Made by a program: the position numbers and the translations under genes
The notes under the pieces: generated by a model
What the model saw: only the letters and a program-made list of their open reading frames with translations
Databases searched by the model: none
What the model was told of the DNA's origin: nothing
Part shown: positions 43,881-54,859 of the stretch, one piece after another
Layout: each line of letters starts with the position of its first letter
How positions within the stretch are numbered: position 1 is the first letter of the stretch
Assembly: GCF_050624435.1 (NCBI RefSeq)
Contig: NC_134542.1
Span: forward strand, 13,661,497 to 13,725,496
Direction of reading: 5' to 3'
DNA length: 64,000 bases
DNA from: Tenrec ecaudatus
Lineage: Eukaryota > Chordata > Mammalia > Afrosoricida > Tenrecidae

Positions 43881-45767
43881 ACTCCCTAGCAACTAAACAA
43901 CAGTTGTTATAGATAAACATAACCGTGGTTGATTGGTTGGTTGGTTGATTGATTGTGAATGACTGATGCTTCGGGTTCTCTCCTGATACTCTGTAAATTG
44001 ACTTCTTCTAATTCCTTAACACAGTGAGGTTTTAATTTACTAAGCGCCTGAGTGGAACTCACAGATTCCTGGCATATTTATGCTTGCCATTTGTCAAGGG
44101 GTAACATGAACTGCCTTTGGGAAGCACCAAGAAAGATATATTTAAAAGTTGTTATTCCTATTTCAATTTCCCTGGAGACTTTATGGAGCAAAGCAGTACT
44201 GAACTCTTTAATTTGAAGGTTTACTGCTTTGTCAGAAGGCCCAATTAGACCTTATTTGAAGTGTCAGTAACCCAGAAGCACTGCCCTCAGTGTTCTGTTC
44301 TTCTCTTATGGGAATGGACCATAAAAGTATCTTTTAAACTCAGTTTTCTAGCATGTTGTATCATTTATGTCAGACCCATGAGAACCACTATTCTATAGTA
44401 ACTATAGAATTCGCCACAGCACAGCACCCAAGACTTTGAGTAAAGCTATGTAACTTTGAATGGAGGTGAAATTCTACTAGGCTAAGCAACACAAGAAAAA
44501 AATTATAGCTTAGCAAGTAAGAGACCCAATATTCACATATTTATGGAAACAGAATTCTTCGGAGTTATATAGATTTGCCTGTTTCCTACCCTAGATAATA
44601 TTTCTGACCTCCTCTCTGTTCCGATTCTTTCCAAACAGCTGCCATGGGTTACTCTGTTTTGATTATTATTCTTTTATGTAAAAATCTTAGTCACATATAA
44701 GGATCCAAGTCTTTATCTTAAGGAAATTGCCTAAATTTTTTCACACAAAAAATTCATTTTTCCACTTTTGTCTAGATAATTTAGGCATTCTTTTTTTTAA
44801 GTCTAAGGATATCTTAGGTGTACATGTATGCCTTTGAAAATGACATTAAGAAAGTGTTACCTTTCTGTAAATATTTTATCACAGCTTAGGCTGAAAGAAT
44901 AGTAATAATGACTTTCCACATTAAAAAGTATATGGTTTAATAAAACATGTACTTCATTTGTTTTCCTAGCAACTATTTACATGTTGAACTCTAATAAACA
45001 GTGCTTAATTTTAATTATGGGCCAAGGAAGTTTGGAAAACCTATAAACATTTTCTTCCATTAGACAATGAAAAAAATGTTTTACTGAACTATAAAATGTC
45101 TCTGCATAGGGGTAAATAAAGTTTTTTATTTAATCTGTACATACTATTTTTATTTCTGAAATTTCCTAGGAATTTTCCTCCCTGTTCAGTATCTGTCTAG
45201 TAAGATACATTGTTGCAAATAATATGAATCAAATGATTTTCTCTCAGAGTTTCTGGCCTCTTAAGGAGGAAAATTTTATGGCATTTGGCATTTAATCTAG
45301 ACATGTATAAAGAAAACAAAAATGAATCAAGTTTTTATAATAACTCCAAACTTATGAATGTATGGATGACAAATAACTTAAATATTTTAAGATGCTTTAA
45401 ACGATCTTTTAATATATATGTGTGAGCATAAAAATTATATAACTCTAGTAATAACTGATTACTTGAATTCTCTTTTATTACATTTAATTTTTCAAATTCC
45501 TCTGAAATGTATATATATATGTCTACTGATTTTGATTGATTCATTGATTCAATAATTCATTAAAATAATTCAATAATTCACGGTGGTCTCCTGTGTGTCA
45601 CAAGGAACTGTGTTCCATTCCATTTTTAATGGCTGCCTACTCAGAAACACATCACCAGGTCTTTCTTACAAAGCATCGCTGAAGGGACCAGACCAGTACT
45701 CTTTCAGATATCAACCAAGTGTGTTAGCCTATTGCACCATCTAGAAACTTCTCTGTCCCTACTAAAA
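43881..45767. other. Longest repeat-poor stretch
   Basis: About 1.9 kb of AT-rich DNA with no repeat, microsatellite beyond a short GATT/GGTT run near 43930, or open frame of note. Old single-copy intergenic or intronic DNA. Confidence 0.5.
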
Positions 45768-45981
45768 CATCAACCCCACTACCTTCAAGTCAATTCCAAC
45801 TCATAGTGACCATGTAAGTGATCCTATAAGACAGAGTAGGACTGTCCCTGTGGGATCCCAAGACTGTAAATCTATACGGGAGCAGACAGCCTCTCTTTCT
45901 CCCATGGAATGGCTGGTGGAGTCTAACTGCTGATCTTGTGGTTAGGGGCCCATTGTGTAACCAACTGCATCACCAGGGCTC
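45768..45981 (-). mobile_element. tRNA-derived SINE, full length
   Basis: CACTACCTTCAAGTCAATTC tail side, AGACTGTAAATCTATACGGG body and CATCACCAGGGCTCCT head complement; one of the best-preserved copies. Confidence 0.88.
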
Positions 45982-46318
45982 CTACCTGTCTCAACAGGAG
46001 AATTATATTTGGGACTCTGTTGCTGTTGTTAGGGGTGTGCAAGTTCTGACTCTGTACAACAAAACACTGCTGGGTCCGGCACCATCCTCATAATCAGCCC
46101 TATGCTTTAGCCCATTGTAGGAAATGCAACTAATTGTGGGTCTTCCCTTTGAGTGCTAACCCTCCACCTCACCCAACATGTTCGCCTTCTTCGGAACTGG
46201 TTCTTCCTAATGATATGTCCAAAGTACATGAAATGAATTCTTGCTTCTAGGAAAATCTCTCGCTGCGCTTCCAACACAGATTTGTTAATTTCCTGCAGTC
46301 ATTGGTAGAATTATTATT

Positions 46319-46548
46319 ATTTTTTTAATTAATTAATTTATTTTTTAATTTGTTTTGCTAAGTAGGTTCTTAACGATCTCCTGCTCCACAACAATACACT
46401 GTGACTTTAAATACTTCTCCACTGTTCCCAGTGCAGTCCAAGTCTTCATATCTGCCGTCAAGTACAAAGCGCTAGCACCTCGCTGGCCTCAGAGTGTGTC
46501 CTGTGCAAACGGGCCTGCTCGGAACTTCCCACTGGGGCTTGAATTCCA
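46319..46548 (-). pseudogene. Probable processed retrocopy of an unidentified mRNA
   Basis: Flanked by a perfect 14-bp duplication GTAGAATTATTATT (46305-46318 and 46549-46562) inside the RTE. In sense (minus) direction it ends with a stop at 46345-46347, an AATAAA signal immediately after and an A/T-rich tail, as expected of a 5'-truncated mRNA copy. The frame upstream of the stop stays open for about 47 codons and includes LTADMKTWTALGTVEKYLKS. One in-frame TGA, a likely CpG decay of CGA, lies further upstream. I could not identify the parent gene; an unknown SINE-like transcript is the alternative. Confidence 0.5.
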
Positions 46549-46728
46549 GTAGAATTATTATTTTTTTGCCAACACAAAATTCAAAAGCATTGACTCTTCT
46601 TGCATCTTCCTTATTTTGTGTCCAGCTTTAGCATGCAAACAAGACCTTTGAAAATGCCATGCTTCTTGGGTGCACCTTAGTTCTCAAAGAGGCATCTTTG
46701 CTATTTAACACTTGAAAGAAATCATTTG

Positions 46729-47591
46729 GATGACAGTGGATGTCCCAAATCCATTGTCAGGATCCACACATAGCGTAAGCCTCCAGTGAATTCCCTTTGA
46801 TCATAGTCGAAGGAAGTAAATAGCCCTGTTATTAGACAGAGAACATCGGAGAGAAGATTATAGTAAATATAGTAAGGTTCAAATGTAATATATTACTTGA
46901 TCTCCCTTTTGACCTATTTAAAAGTTGTTTCAGTTAAAAAAAAATTTTAAGGGAAGGCGAAATGCAGGTGAATCCTCTCTTACCACAGACCAAGGGTGCG
47001 AATGACCTTGCTATCGTGCAGAGTGCATTGGAAAGTGGTTTTGGCAGATGTAGTTGGATTAAAATGTAACAACTTGTCACTTGTTCTCTCTTTTAAGTTA
47101 TCCTAGATTTTAAGTTATCCTAGATTTTAATACTTTCTGCTTTCTTGTTGATGGAGATTTTTCTATTTTATCTTATTATTATTTCTTTGTTTCTGTAGGT
47201 TTTTGGCATATAAACTCCAGGATGGGTGAATGTATAGGACAGTAATTGGATTATTGGTCTCTTTAGGGAGGTGGGGGGTAAAAGAGGAGCTAATGAGGGA
47301 GGGGAAAAAGAGGAGCTTATATCAAGGGCTCCAGTAGAAAGAAAATGTTTTAGAAATGATTATGACAACATATGTACAAATATGCTTGATATAATTCATG
47401 TATGGAATATTAAAAGAGCTGTAAGAGTCCCCAATAAAATGATTTTAAAAAATAAAATAGGAGGAACTAATAACAAGGAGCACAAGAAAGAAGAAAATGT
47501 CCTAAATTTGAGTGTGGTGACGACTGTACAGCCCTTCTTGAGATGACTGAACTAGTATATTGTATGCTATATGGATTATGTATTCTTTAAA
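46729..47591 (+). mobile_element. LINE-1 3' end inserted in the RTE
   Basis: Flanked by identical 14-mers AAAGAAATCATTTG (46715-46728 and 47592-47605), which rejoin the RTE frame. It resembles the L1 3' UTR at 39150-39590 (CCTTGCTATCGTGCAGAGTG). It ends in a T/A-rich end with CTTTAAAAA. Confidence 0.85.
47295..47460 (+). mobile_element. Short younger LINE-1 end nested in the LINE-1
   Basis: 166 bp ending CCCCAATAAAATGATTTTAA plus an A-rich tail, matching the last bases of the 38039-38945 element. Flanked by GAGGAGCTAAT (47284-47294) and GAGGAACTAAT (47461-47471), 10 of 11 identical. Confidence 0.7.
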
Positions 47592-47968
47592 AAAGAAATC
47601 ATTTGCAGCAGACTTGCCAAATACAATATGTTCTTCGATTTCTTGACTGCTATTGCTATAGACCATGGATCCAAGTAAAGTGATCACAACTTCAACCTTT
47701 CGCCATTTATCATGTCTCATTGGTCCAGCACTGAGGATTGTTTCCTTGATGTTCTGTAATTCATCTTGAAGGCTGTAGTCTTTGAATTTATTAATAAGTG
47801 CTTCACATCCTCTATTTCGCCAGAAAACAAGGTTATGTCATCTGCATATTTCAGGTTGTCCAGCTTCCAGATCATTTGCTCACCATACCGATGGAATAAA
47901 TATGGTGAAAGGTAAAACTCTGACACATACCTTTCCTGATTTGAAAACTACTTAATATTTGTCATTTC

Positions 47969-47970
47969 TC

Positions 47971-48028
<58 letters not shown>

Positions 48029-48069
48029 TTCCTTCCTTCCTTCCTTCCTTCCTTCCTTCCTTCCTTTCT
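47969..48069 (+). repeat. (TTTC)n(TTCC)n microsatellite
   Basis: About 14 TTTC units grading into about 10 TTCC units, inside the reverse-transcriptase part of the RTE. Confidence 0.95.
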
Positions 48070-49674
48070 TTTTTGAACAAATGTCTTTTGGTCTATGTAA
48101 AGGTTCCTCATAAACAAAATAAAGGATTCTGAATTCCCATTCTTTTTCTTGTTACCCATAATTTGTTATGATTCACACAATCAACTGACTTTGTATTATC
48201 AATAAAACACAGATAACCCGCTTTCTGGTATTTTCTGATTTTGACTAAGAGCCACCAGGCATCATCATTGATAGCCCTCATTTCACTTCCTCATCTAGCT
48301 CTGCTATGAATTTCTGGCAATTCACTGTTGATCTATTGCTGCAACCATTTTTTCATGATCTTCAACATAATTTTGCTTCCTGTGATATTAATAATATTTA
48401 TCAGTGATTTCTGCACTGTGTTGGATCATCTCTTTGGATTAGGCATAAATATGAAGCTTTTCCAGTCACATGGCATGTCTTCCAAATTCCCTGGCACAGA
48501 CAAGAGTCCACTTCAAGTATTGCACCTGTTTGTGGAAGCATTTCAGTTGGTATTTTGTCATTTTTTGGAGCTGTGTTTTTTTTTTTTTAACCAAAGCCTT
48601 CAGTGAGTCTTGGATTTCCTTCAATACCTTAATTGATTCTTGATTATGTTTTTAAAATAATTTACTAGTTTTTAATATTTTCTGCTTTCTTTTTATTGAG
48701 ATTTTTCTATTTTATTTCGTTCTTGTTACTAGTTTTTTTGTTTTGTTATCTCTAGAAATGGTTGGGGCTTGGCCAGTTCCTTTTGACAGAGTGACTGTAT
48801 GGCCTTTAATTTGGCGCTTCCTCTGTGTGTCAACATATTGCCCATAAAAGCTTTCAAATGGAAACTCGAGGCTTGAATTTTTTCCTTAATTCTTCCAGCC
48901 TGAGAAATGTTGATTGTGTTTTTGGGGAGATATTTAACTGCCGATCTTTGCACATTTCATTAGCCTACTTTCCCTCGCCCCTCGGCATCATTTAAAAAGT
49001 TTCCTTCAGCTCGATTACTTTGTCTTTTCTCCCACTGATTTGAGCTGATCAGTGCTTACTAACCAATCTCTCAGGCCATCCACTTTGATCTTTTCTTTCC
49101 TATCTTTTGCATAACCTCTTGCGTTCAAGTGTGATGTCCTGGATGTCATCCACAACTCATCTGGTCTTCAGTCATCAGTGTTCAATGCACCAAATCTGTT
49201 CCTGAGAAGTTCTCCAAATTCATGTGGGAGATACTCAAGATCGCCTTTTAGCTCTCATGAACTTGCTTTAATTTTCTTTAAGTCCAACCTGAATTTAAAC
49301 AAGGTCAGTGGACGGTCTATTCCACAGTGGATCCTTTGCCTTGTTATGACTGATGATATTGAGCATCTTCATCGTCCCGTCCTATCGATGTAGTCAATTT
49401 TATTGTTATGTATTTCATCTGCAAGGTCCATGGTATAGTTGTTTTTATGTTATTGGGGTAAAAATGGGTATTTGCAATGAAGGAGTTGCTTGTCTTTCCA
49501 AATTCTATCACGCTATGTATAGCTATAGTTCTGTCACCTAAACCATATTTCGCACCGATTTCTCCTTCCTTTTTGTTTCTAACCCTTGCATACCAATCAC
49601 CTAATTATCAAAGCATCTCAATTGCACATTTCATAAGTTTCAGACTGAAGAATTTGGGTAGAATTAATCAGATT

Positions 49675-49745
49675 GTTGTTGTTGTTAGGTGCTATGAAGT
49701 GGATTTTGACTCAGAATGACCCTGTAGCCAATGGATCAGAACATC
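49675..49745 (-). mobile_element. RTE or SINE tail fragment
   Basis: GTTGTTGTTGTTAGGTGCTA and TTTTGACTCAGAATGACCCT are the reversed shared tail. Confidence 0.6.
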
Positions 49746-50227
49746 TCCTGGTCCTAAGGAATGTACTTATTTCTAAATACACTCTTTTAATGATGTAATA
49801 ATTAATATCATGGTCTCGGGTACCTGATTTGGTCTCCTTCCCACAGCAACTGCTTTTTAAAACAGATTTTATACAGTTTTATGTTTACCTCGTAGTGAAA
49901 CTAAAGGTTTCGGGGTACCGTGTGGAGCACTACTGGGGTGAGGAGACAAAGCACAGTACCTCTCACACCATATCTGTATCTAACTGTAGAGTGTTCCCAA
50001 GCAGATGAATAGTTTGTCTCTTTGTAGCTTTGTGTACCTATTTTCCTTTGCTTTGATTTTGAAGGGCATAGAAGTCTATCGCTTTTCAAATTACACATTG
50101 TAGGCAGCCATCTTGTCCTCATTTGCCCGAGACAATCCCAGACTTCAGATACTATGAAAGTGGAGAACTGGTTTTTCCGCTGCATGGCCAGATATTGGCA
50201 GTAGCTTTGGCCTTCTTCTAAGGCCTC
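49746..50227. other. Unassigned non-coding DNA
   Basis: Nothing recognised. Confidence 0.4.
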
Positions 50228-50741
50228 AGTGAGTTAGTTTATTGTGCCAGCCTGGCTAGTTAACACATGTGGGATTAATTGAAGGGCGGAGAGATACATG
50301 GCTTAGTGAGCCTCGCCTTTCTAGTTCTAGAGTCTCTTGCTTTCTGATGGTTGGACCAGGGTGCAGCTGCCTTAGCCAGTTTCCTGCTTCAGCTCGCAAG
50401 GCTCACTTCCTGCAAGACATCCCTGAGGAGAAACCACATGCACCTACCCTGATGCAGCCCTGGGTGCTGGAGCAGCCATGTGGAGACACTGCCAGCACTG
50501 AGAGGCTTACACATTCACTGACTCGGCTTCCCTCCTGCAGTCGGCATCATTGCGCCTGTTTTGTGAGCTGGAGGAAGACTTTGTGGATTGGTGGTGGACA
50601 TATGGGCTAATGTTGGACTTGTGTGCTTGGACAGGACTGGGTTGGGCTGTTTTTTTGATGCACACTTAACCTTTATATAAAACTCTCTCTTACACATGAG
50701 TTTCTGTGGATTTCTTTCTCTAAAGGACCCAGATGAACACA
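50228..50741 (+). mobile_element. ERVL-type solo LTR
   Basis: About 514 bp. GAGTTAGTTTATTGTGCCAG start, ACACATGTGGGATTAATTGA, GCCTCGCCTTTCTAGTTC, and an end with TTTCTTTCTCTAAAGGACCC and GAACACA. Same family as 52038-52560. Confidence 0.75.
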
Positions 50742-51487
50742 CTCAGGTTGTTAGCAACCCTCTCCGATGGCTGTAGTGACTTCCCTCTTTCCAGTTTCTG
50801 TTGAGCACGTCCCCCCTGACTCTTCCAGACTACAAAACACGAGGTTCCTTGATTGTTAGTCAACAAATGCGTAATTATCCCTTGATTGCCCTTAAAGTCT
50901 GCCCACATATATGTAAGTATCCCCTTAATAAACTCCCCTCAATTTTCCTATTTTGGGGAACCATCTGTTTCCTAGCAGGATCCTGCCTGGCATGCAGCAA
51001 AACAAATAGAATATTTCAAGCAAAAATGGAATTTAGGGAAGTCATATTTGGAATGATAGAAACTAGGAGAGGGGGTGAGGGTGGAGGGAGGGTGGATAAG
51101 GTCTAGAAAATAAGCACGAGCCAAGGCACCCTAAGAAAGAGGAGGAGCAGGAATGGCAGCAAAATTCAATTGCTAGGAAGTGTCTATGCCCATTGCCCAT
51201 GACTGTCCCTGTGCCCATCAGCCACCAACACAAGCGTCAGAGTTTCTGACCAAGAATCTGTTTTTTTCATAATATATTACATACCCTCTCCTAGACTGAT
51301 ATGAGTTGCTGACAGAAACGGTCCAGGTCCCTTTGGTGAAGGTAGAGGGGAGTGAAAACCACTAGTCACAAAGATTACAACTTTTGTAATAAAAGACAAA
51401 AGTCACTGTAATACTAACTAAAGCAATGTGGAAGTGTTTTCACAAGCCCAGTACCTTAAAGTACCCAACGTTAAGGATGTTAGGTGG
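50742..51487. other. Unassigned non-coding DNA
   Basis: A 101-codon frame at 50801-51106 shows no known domain. Confidence 0.4.
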
Positions 51488-51915
51488 TGGTGGTTGTTGT
51501 CGTTAGCCATCGAGCTGGTTCTGAAGCATATTGATCTTTGGTACAACAGAACCAAACACCACCAGTCTTGCAACTTCCTCACACTGTTCTGATGTTGCGG
51601 CCATGTGTCGGTCCACCTTGTCTAGGGCGGTTCCTCTTTTTATTCTATTTTCCCTTCCTCTTTTTTGCTGCCCCTCCACTGGACCAAGCATGATGTCCTT
51701 CTATAGGACTGATCTCTCCTGATAACATGTCCAAATACATTAGGCAAAGTCTTGCCCTCCTTTCCACTAAGGCGCAGGCTGCTATACTTCTTCCAAGATA
51801 GATTTGTTTGCTCACATGCAACAAATCGGCTGAAAACACCATCGTTTGGTTTAGACATACCTTAGTCCTCAAAGTAGCCTCCTCCTTGCTTTCAAACACT
51901 TTAATGCACTGAAAG
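51488..51915 (-). mobile_element. RTE-clade LINE, 3' end fragment
   Basis: AAGCATGATGTCCTTCTATA, CTCTCCTGATAACATGTCC and CTTCTTCCAAGATAGATTTG on the plus strand. It abuts a plus-strand RTE fragment, giving two RTEs head to head. Confidence 0.75.
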
Positions 51916-51927
51916 GCTTCTTAGCAA

Positions 51928-53205
51928 CCTGAAGATGACACAACCTTGACTGCTGATAGTGAGGACTTAAAGCACTTGCTGATTAAAAGCTCGGATTGCA
52001 GTCTTCAATATGAATTACAACTCAATGTAAGGCAAACTGTGTAAGTCTGGTAGACTAGAAAAACAAATCCACAGAAACGCCTACGTATTTAGGAGAGAGT
52101 TTTATATAAAAGCTAAGTGTGTGTTAAGAAAGCATCCCAACCAAGTCCAGTCCAAGCCCCAAAGTCGGACAATAGCCTGTATATATGATACTGATCTACA
52201 AAGTCCTCCTCAAACTCACAAAACACACACAATTATGCCAAATTCAGGAGGAAGGCTGAATCAGTGAACTTGTAAGCATCTCAGTGCTGGCAAGGGGTCT
52301 CCACGCAGCTTCTAAAGCACCCAGGGCTTCATCAGGGTAGGTCCATGTGGCTCCTCCTCAGGGAGGTTTCACAGGAAGTGAGCCTTGCCAGCTGAGACAA
52401 AGAACTGGCTAAGGCAGCCACACATTGGTCTGACCATCAGAGAACAAGAGACCAGAGAACTAGAAAGGTGAGGCTCATGGAGACATTTATCGCTCCACCC
52501 TTCAATCAATCCCACATATGTTTGTCGGTCAGGTCGGCACAGTAAATTTTAACTATCACACAAGCTAAAATTCTCACAATTGGATTAATAGATAAGATAA
52601 GGATAAGCAAAGAAAATATTGCAATTGTCAGGGAATTGATTTTGTTTGGGTCCACAGTCAATGCTCACGGAAGCAGCAGTCAAGAGATCAAATGTCACAT
52701 TGTATTGGGTAAATCTGCTGCACAAAACCTCTTTAATGCGTTGAAGAGCAAGGATTTTACTATGAGGACTAAGGTGCCCTGACTCAAGCCACATCATTTT
52801 TCAAATCACTTTATCAGCACGTGAAAGTTGAACATTGAATAAGGAAACCCAAAGAAGAATCAATGTATTTAAATGATGGTGTTGGTGAAGAACATTGAAA
52901 GCACCATGGATCGCCAGAAGAACAAACCCATCTGTCTTGGAAGATGTACAGCCAGAAGGCTCCTTGGAAGCAAAGATGGGGAGACTTCATATCAAGTACT
53001 TTGGACAAGTTATTAGGAGACACTGGTCCCTGGAAAAGGACATTATGCTCGGTGTAGTGGAAGAGCGTGAAAAAAATGTTAGTCTGTCAATGAGAAGGAT
53101 TGATTCAGAGGCTGCCTCAAAAGTAACAATTGTGAGAGTGGCAAAGGACCTGTTGTACGGAGGGTCGCTATGAGTTGGAACCAACTGGAAGACATCTAAC
53201 AGCTT
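51928..53205 (+). mobile_element. RTE-clade LINE, split by an LTR
   Basis: 51928-52037 encodes the RT region just after motif C (SEDLKHLLIKS-like), and 52561-53205 the C-terminus and tail (GTCGCTATGAGTTGGAACC). A minus-strand LTR sits between them with its duplication. The frame is broken. Confidence 0.8.
52038..52560 (-). mobile_element. ERVL-type solo LTR, complete
   Basis: 523 bp. The complement starts TGTGATAGTTAAAATTTACT and ends CTACCAGACTTACACA. Flanked by CAAAC (52033-52037) and CAAGC (52561-52565), a 5-bp duplication with one mismatch, fitting ERVL. No internal viral sequence. Confidence 0.85.
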
Positions 53206-53379
53206 CCAGGGATTGACCCATGATGTCACGTTGGTGCTAGAAATAGGCCCTGGCAATTTCTCATCCTTCAGTCTCTTTGTAGTTACTATCCAGATACGGC
53301 TGCTAATAGAACAAACTCAATGGCAGTAAACGTTGAGCTTTAGTCTCTTAAATATGTCCCCCTAGCTACCACGTTTAAG

Positions 53380-53480
53380 GAGTTTCACTGGTAGAGTGGG
53401 GTAAGCATGGGCCTGCTAACAAACGTTTTGGGGACTGAACCCCCTCCCAGCTCCATAGGTGATGAAGCAGTCTGTTTGCA
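53380..53480 (+). mobile_element. SINE head fragment
   Basis: GGAGTTTCACTGGTAGAGTG and GCATGGGCCTGCTAAC, truncated by the next SINE. Confidence 0.5.
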
Positions 53481-53481
53481 C

Positions 53482-53675
53482 AGAGACTTACTACCATCGA
53501 GTCTATTCCAACTCAGAGTGACCCGATAGGACAGCGTAGACCAACTGCCCGTCTGGGTTTCTAAGGACATAGCTCTTTACAGAGTAGATGGCCTCCCTTT
53601 CTCCCTCAGGACTGGTGGTTTCCAACTACGACCACGTGGTCAGCAGCCCAATGCGTAAACCACGACATCAACCCA
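53482..53675 (-). mobile_element. tRNA-derived SINE
   Basis: ACTACCATCGAGTCTATTCC tail side and GACCACGTGGTCAGCAGCCC head side. Confidence 0.8.
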
Positions 53676-54859
53676 GTGTGCAGTTCTCTTCTGGTCTGTA
53701 GCATTAACACATACCAGGATCTACTCCACAGCAGTGGTTTCTCCACATATATTAATTTTCTTTGTTCAAGATGCAACTTTTCTCATTCATCCATAGGTAT
53801 CATCTGCCTCTTTTTTTCACTGATAGAAGGAAAATAAGAAGAGAGGACGCATCCTCTTTGAGTTCCTCAGATCTGTATTTTCACTTGTTCATGTAAAATG
53901 CTTACACGTCAGATATAGGAATTAAGAACACAATTTTAGCATGGGGAAAAGGACATTTTTGTTGTTGTTGCTGAAATTTAAAGATGCTGCTATTTTATTA
54001 CAATTGTTATATTTATAATACAACAAATACTAGCTCTAGTTTTTAAATTACATGTATACCTCTTGGGAAGCCTACTTTAATCTCAACTCCAAAATGAACT
54101 TATTTCACAAAGACAGCATGCATAGGTTATGAAGTTCACCGCATAGGTCACTAGTCACAAATGAGAACACGACGTAGTAGAATGGTCCCTGGGAGCGTTC
54201 TTGGCAGGGACTAGTGTGACAGTATCATAGAAGGAAATGTTCTTCAAAGTAATTAGAAGAATGCAATGCCTATAATTTTTAACTGGGAATTTATATTCTG
54301 TTAAATTAGGTAACTGAGCTGTGGACATAGATATCTTTCTTTACAAAATATCAGTTTACTGACAAAATGTCACAAGCTGCACAGGGACCAGAAAATTTCC
54401 AGCGTTACCAGCGATAAACTATTTAGCATGGCAGCATCATGAAAAGCAAATGAATGAATTCTTATGATGAAGTCAACATTGCTATTTTTCTTTAGTTCAA
54501 GATGTAACTTGACTTATATGTGCATAGGTCTCAGAGGCTTTTTACCTCGTTGATATAGGGAAAAGAACAAGGATAAGGAAGAAAAGGTATATGGACAAGG
54601 CCTACAGTTATCCTGTATGTGTTTGTCTGTGCTTTTGTTCTCCCTGGGCTACTCTCATTTACCCCCAGTATAATATTATTTTGCAAAACATATAGCTCCA
54701 CTATTGTAAACACACAAAAATCCACATCTAATAGCTTACAATATTATTAATTGCCAGAGGATGAGGGGAAAAGTGAAAGCTTTATAGGCCTGATTTTTAA
54801 GGAAATAAGCTGTCAGCTGTTTTCAAGAGCCTACTCTGCCTTAGTGAGCTGCAATGTGC
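53676..54859. other. Unassigned AT-rich DNA
   Basis: Nothing recognised. The triplet run TTGTTGTTGTTG near 53960 is too short to call. Confidence 0.45.

Larger units (their letters stand above)
46012..49668 (-). mobile_element. Long RTE-clade LINE carrying later insertions
   Basis: Read on the minus strand: endonuclease region (about 49668-48770), reverse transcriptase (about 48620-47606), C-terminus and tail (46714-46012). The RT motif C reads YADD, intact, at 47837-47848. Endonuclease-side remnants include the reversed TTATTCCACAGTGGATCCTTTG region. Insertions: a retrocopy (46319-46548), a two-layer LINE-1 (46729-47591), a microsatellite (47969-48069) and a LINE-1-like AT segment near 48640-48740. 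The 5' UTR is absent and stops are frequent, so it is dead. Confidence 0.75.
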
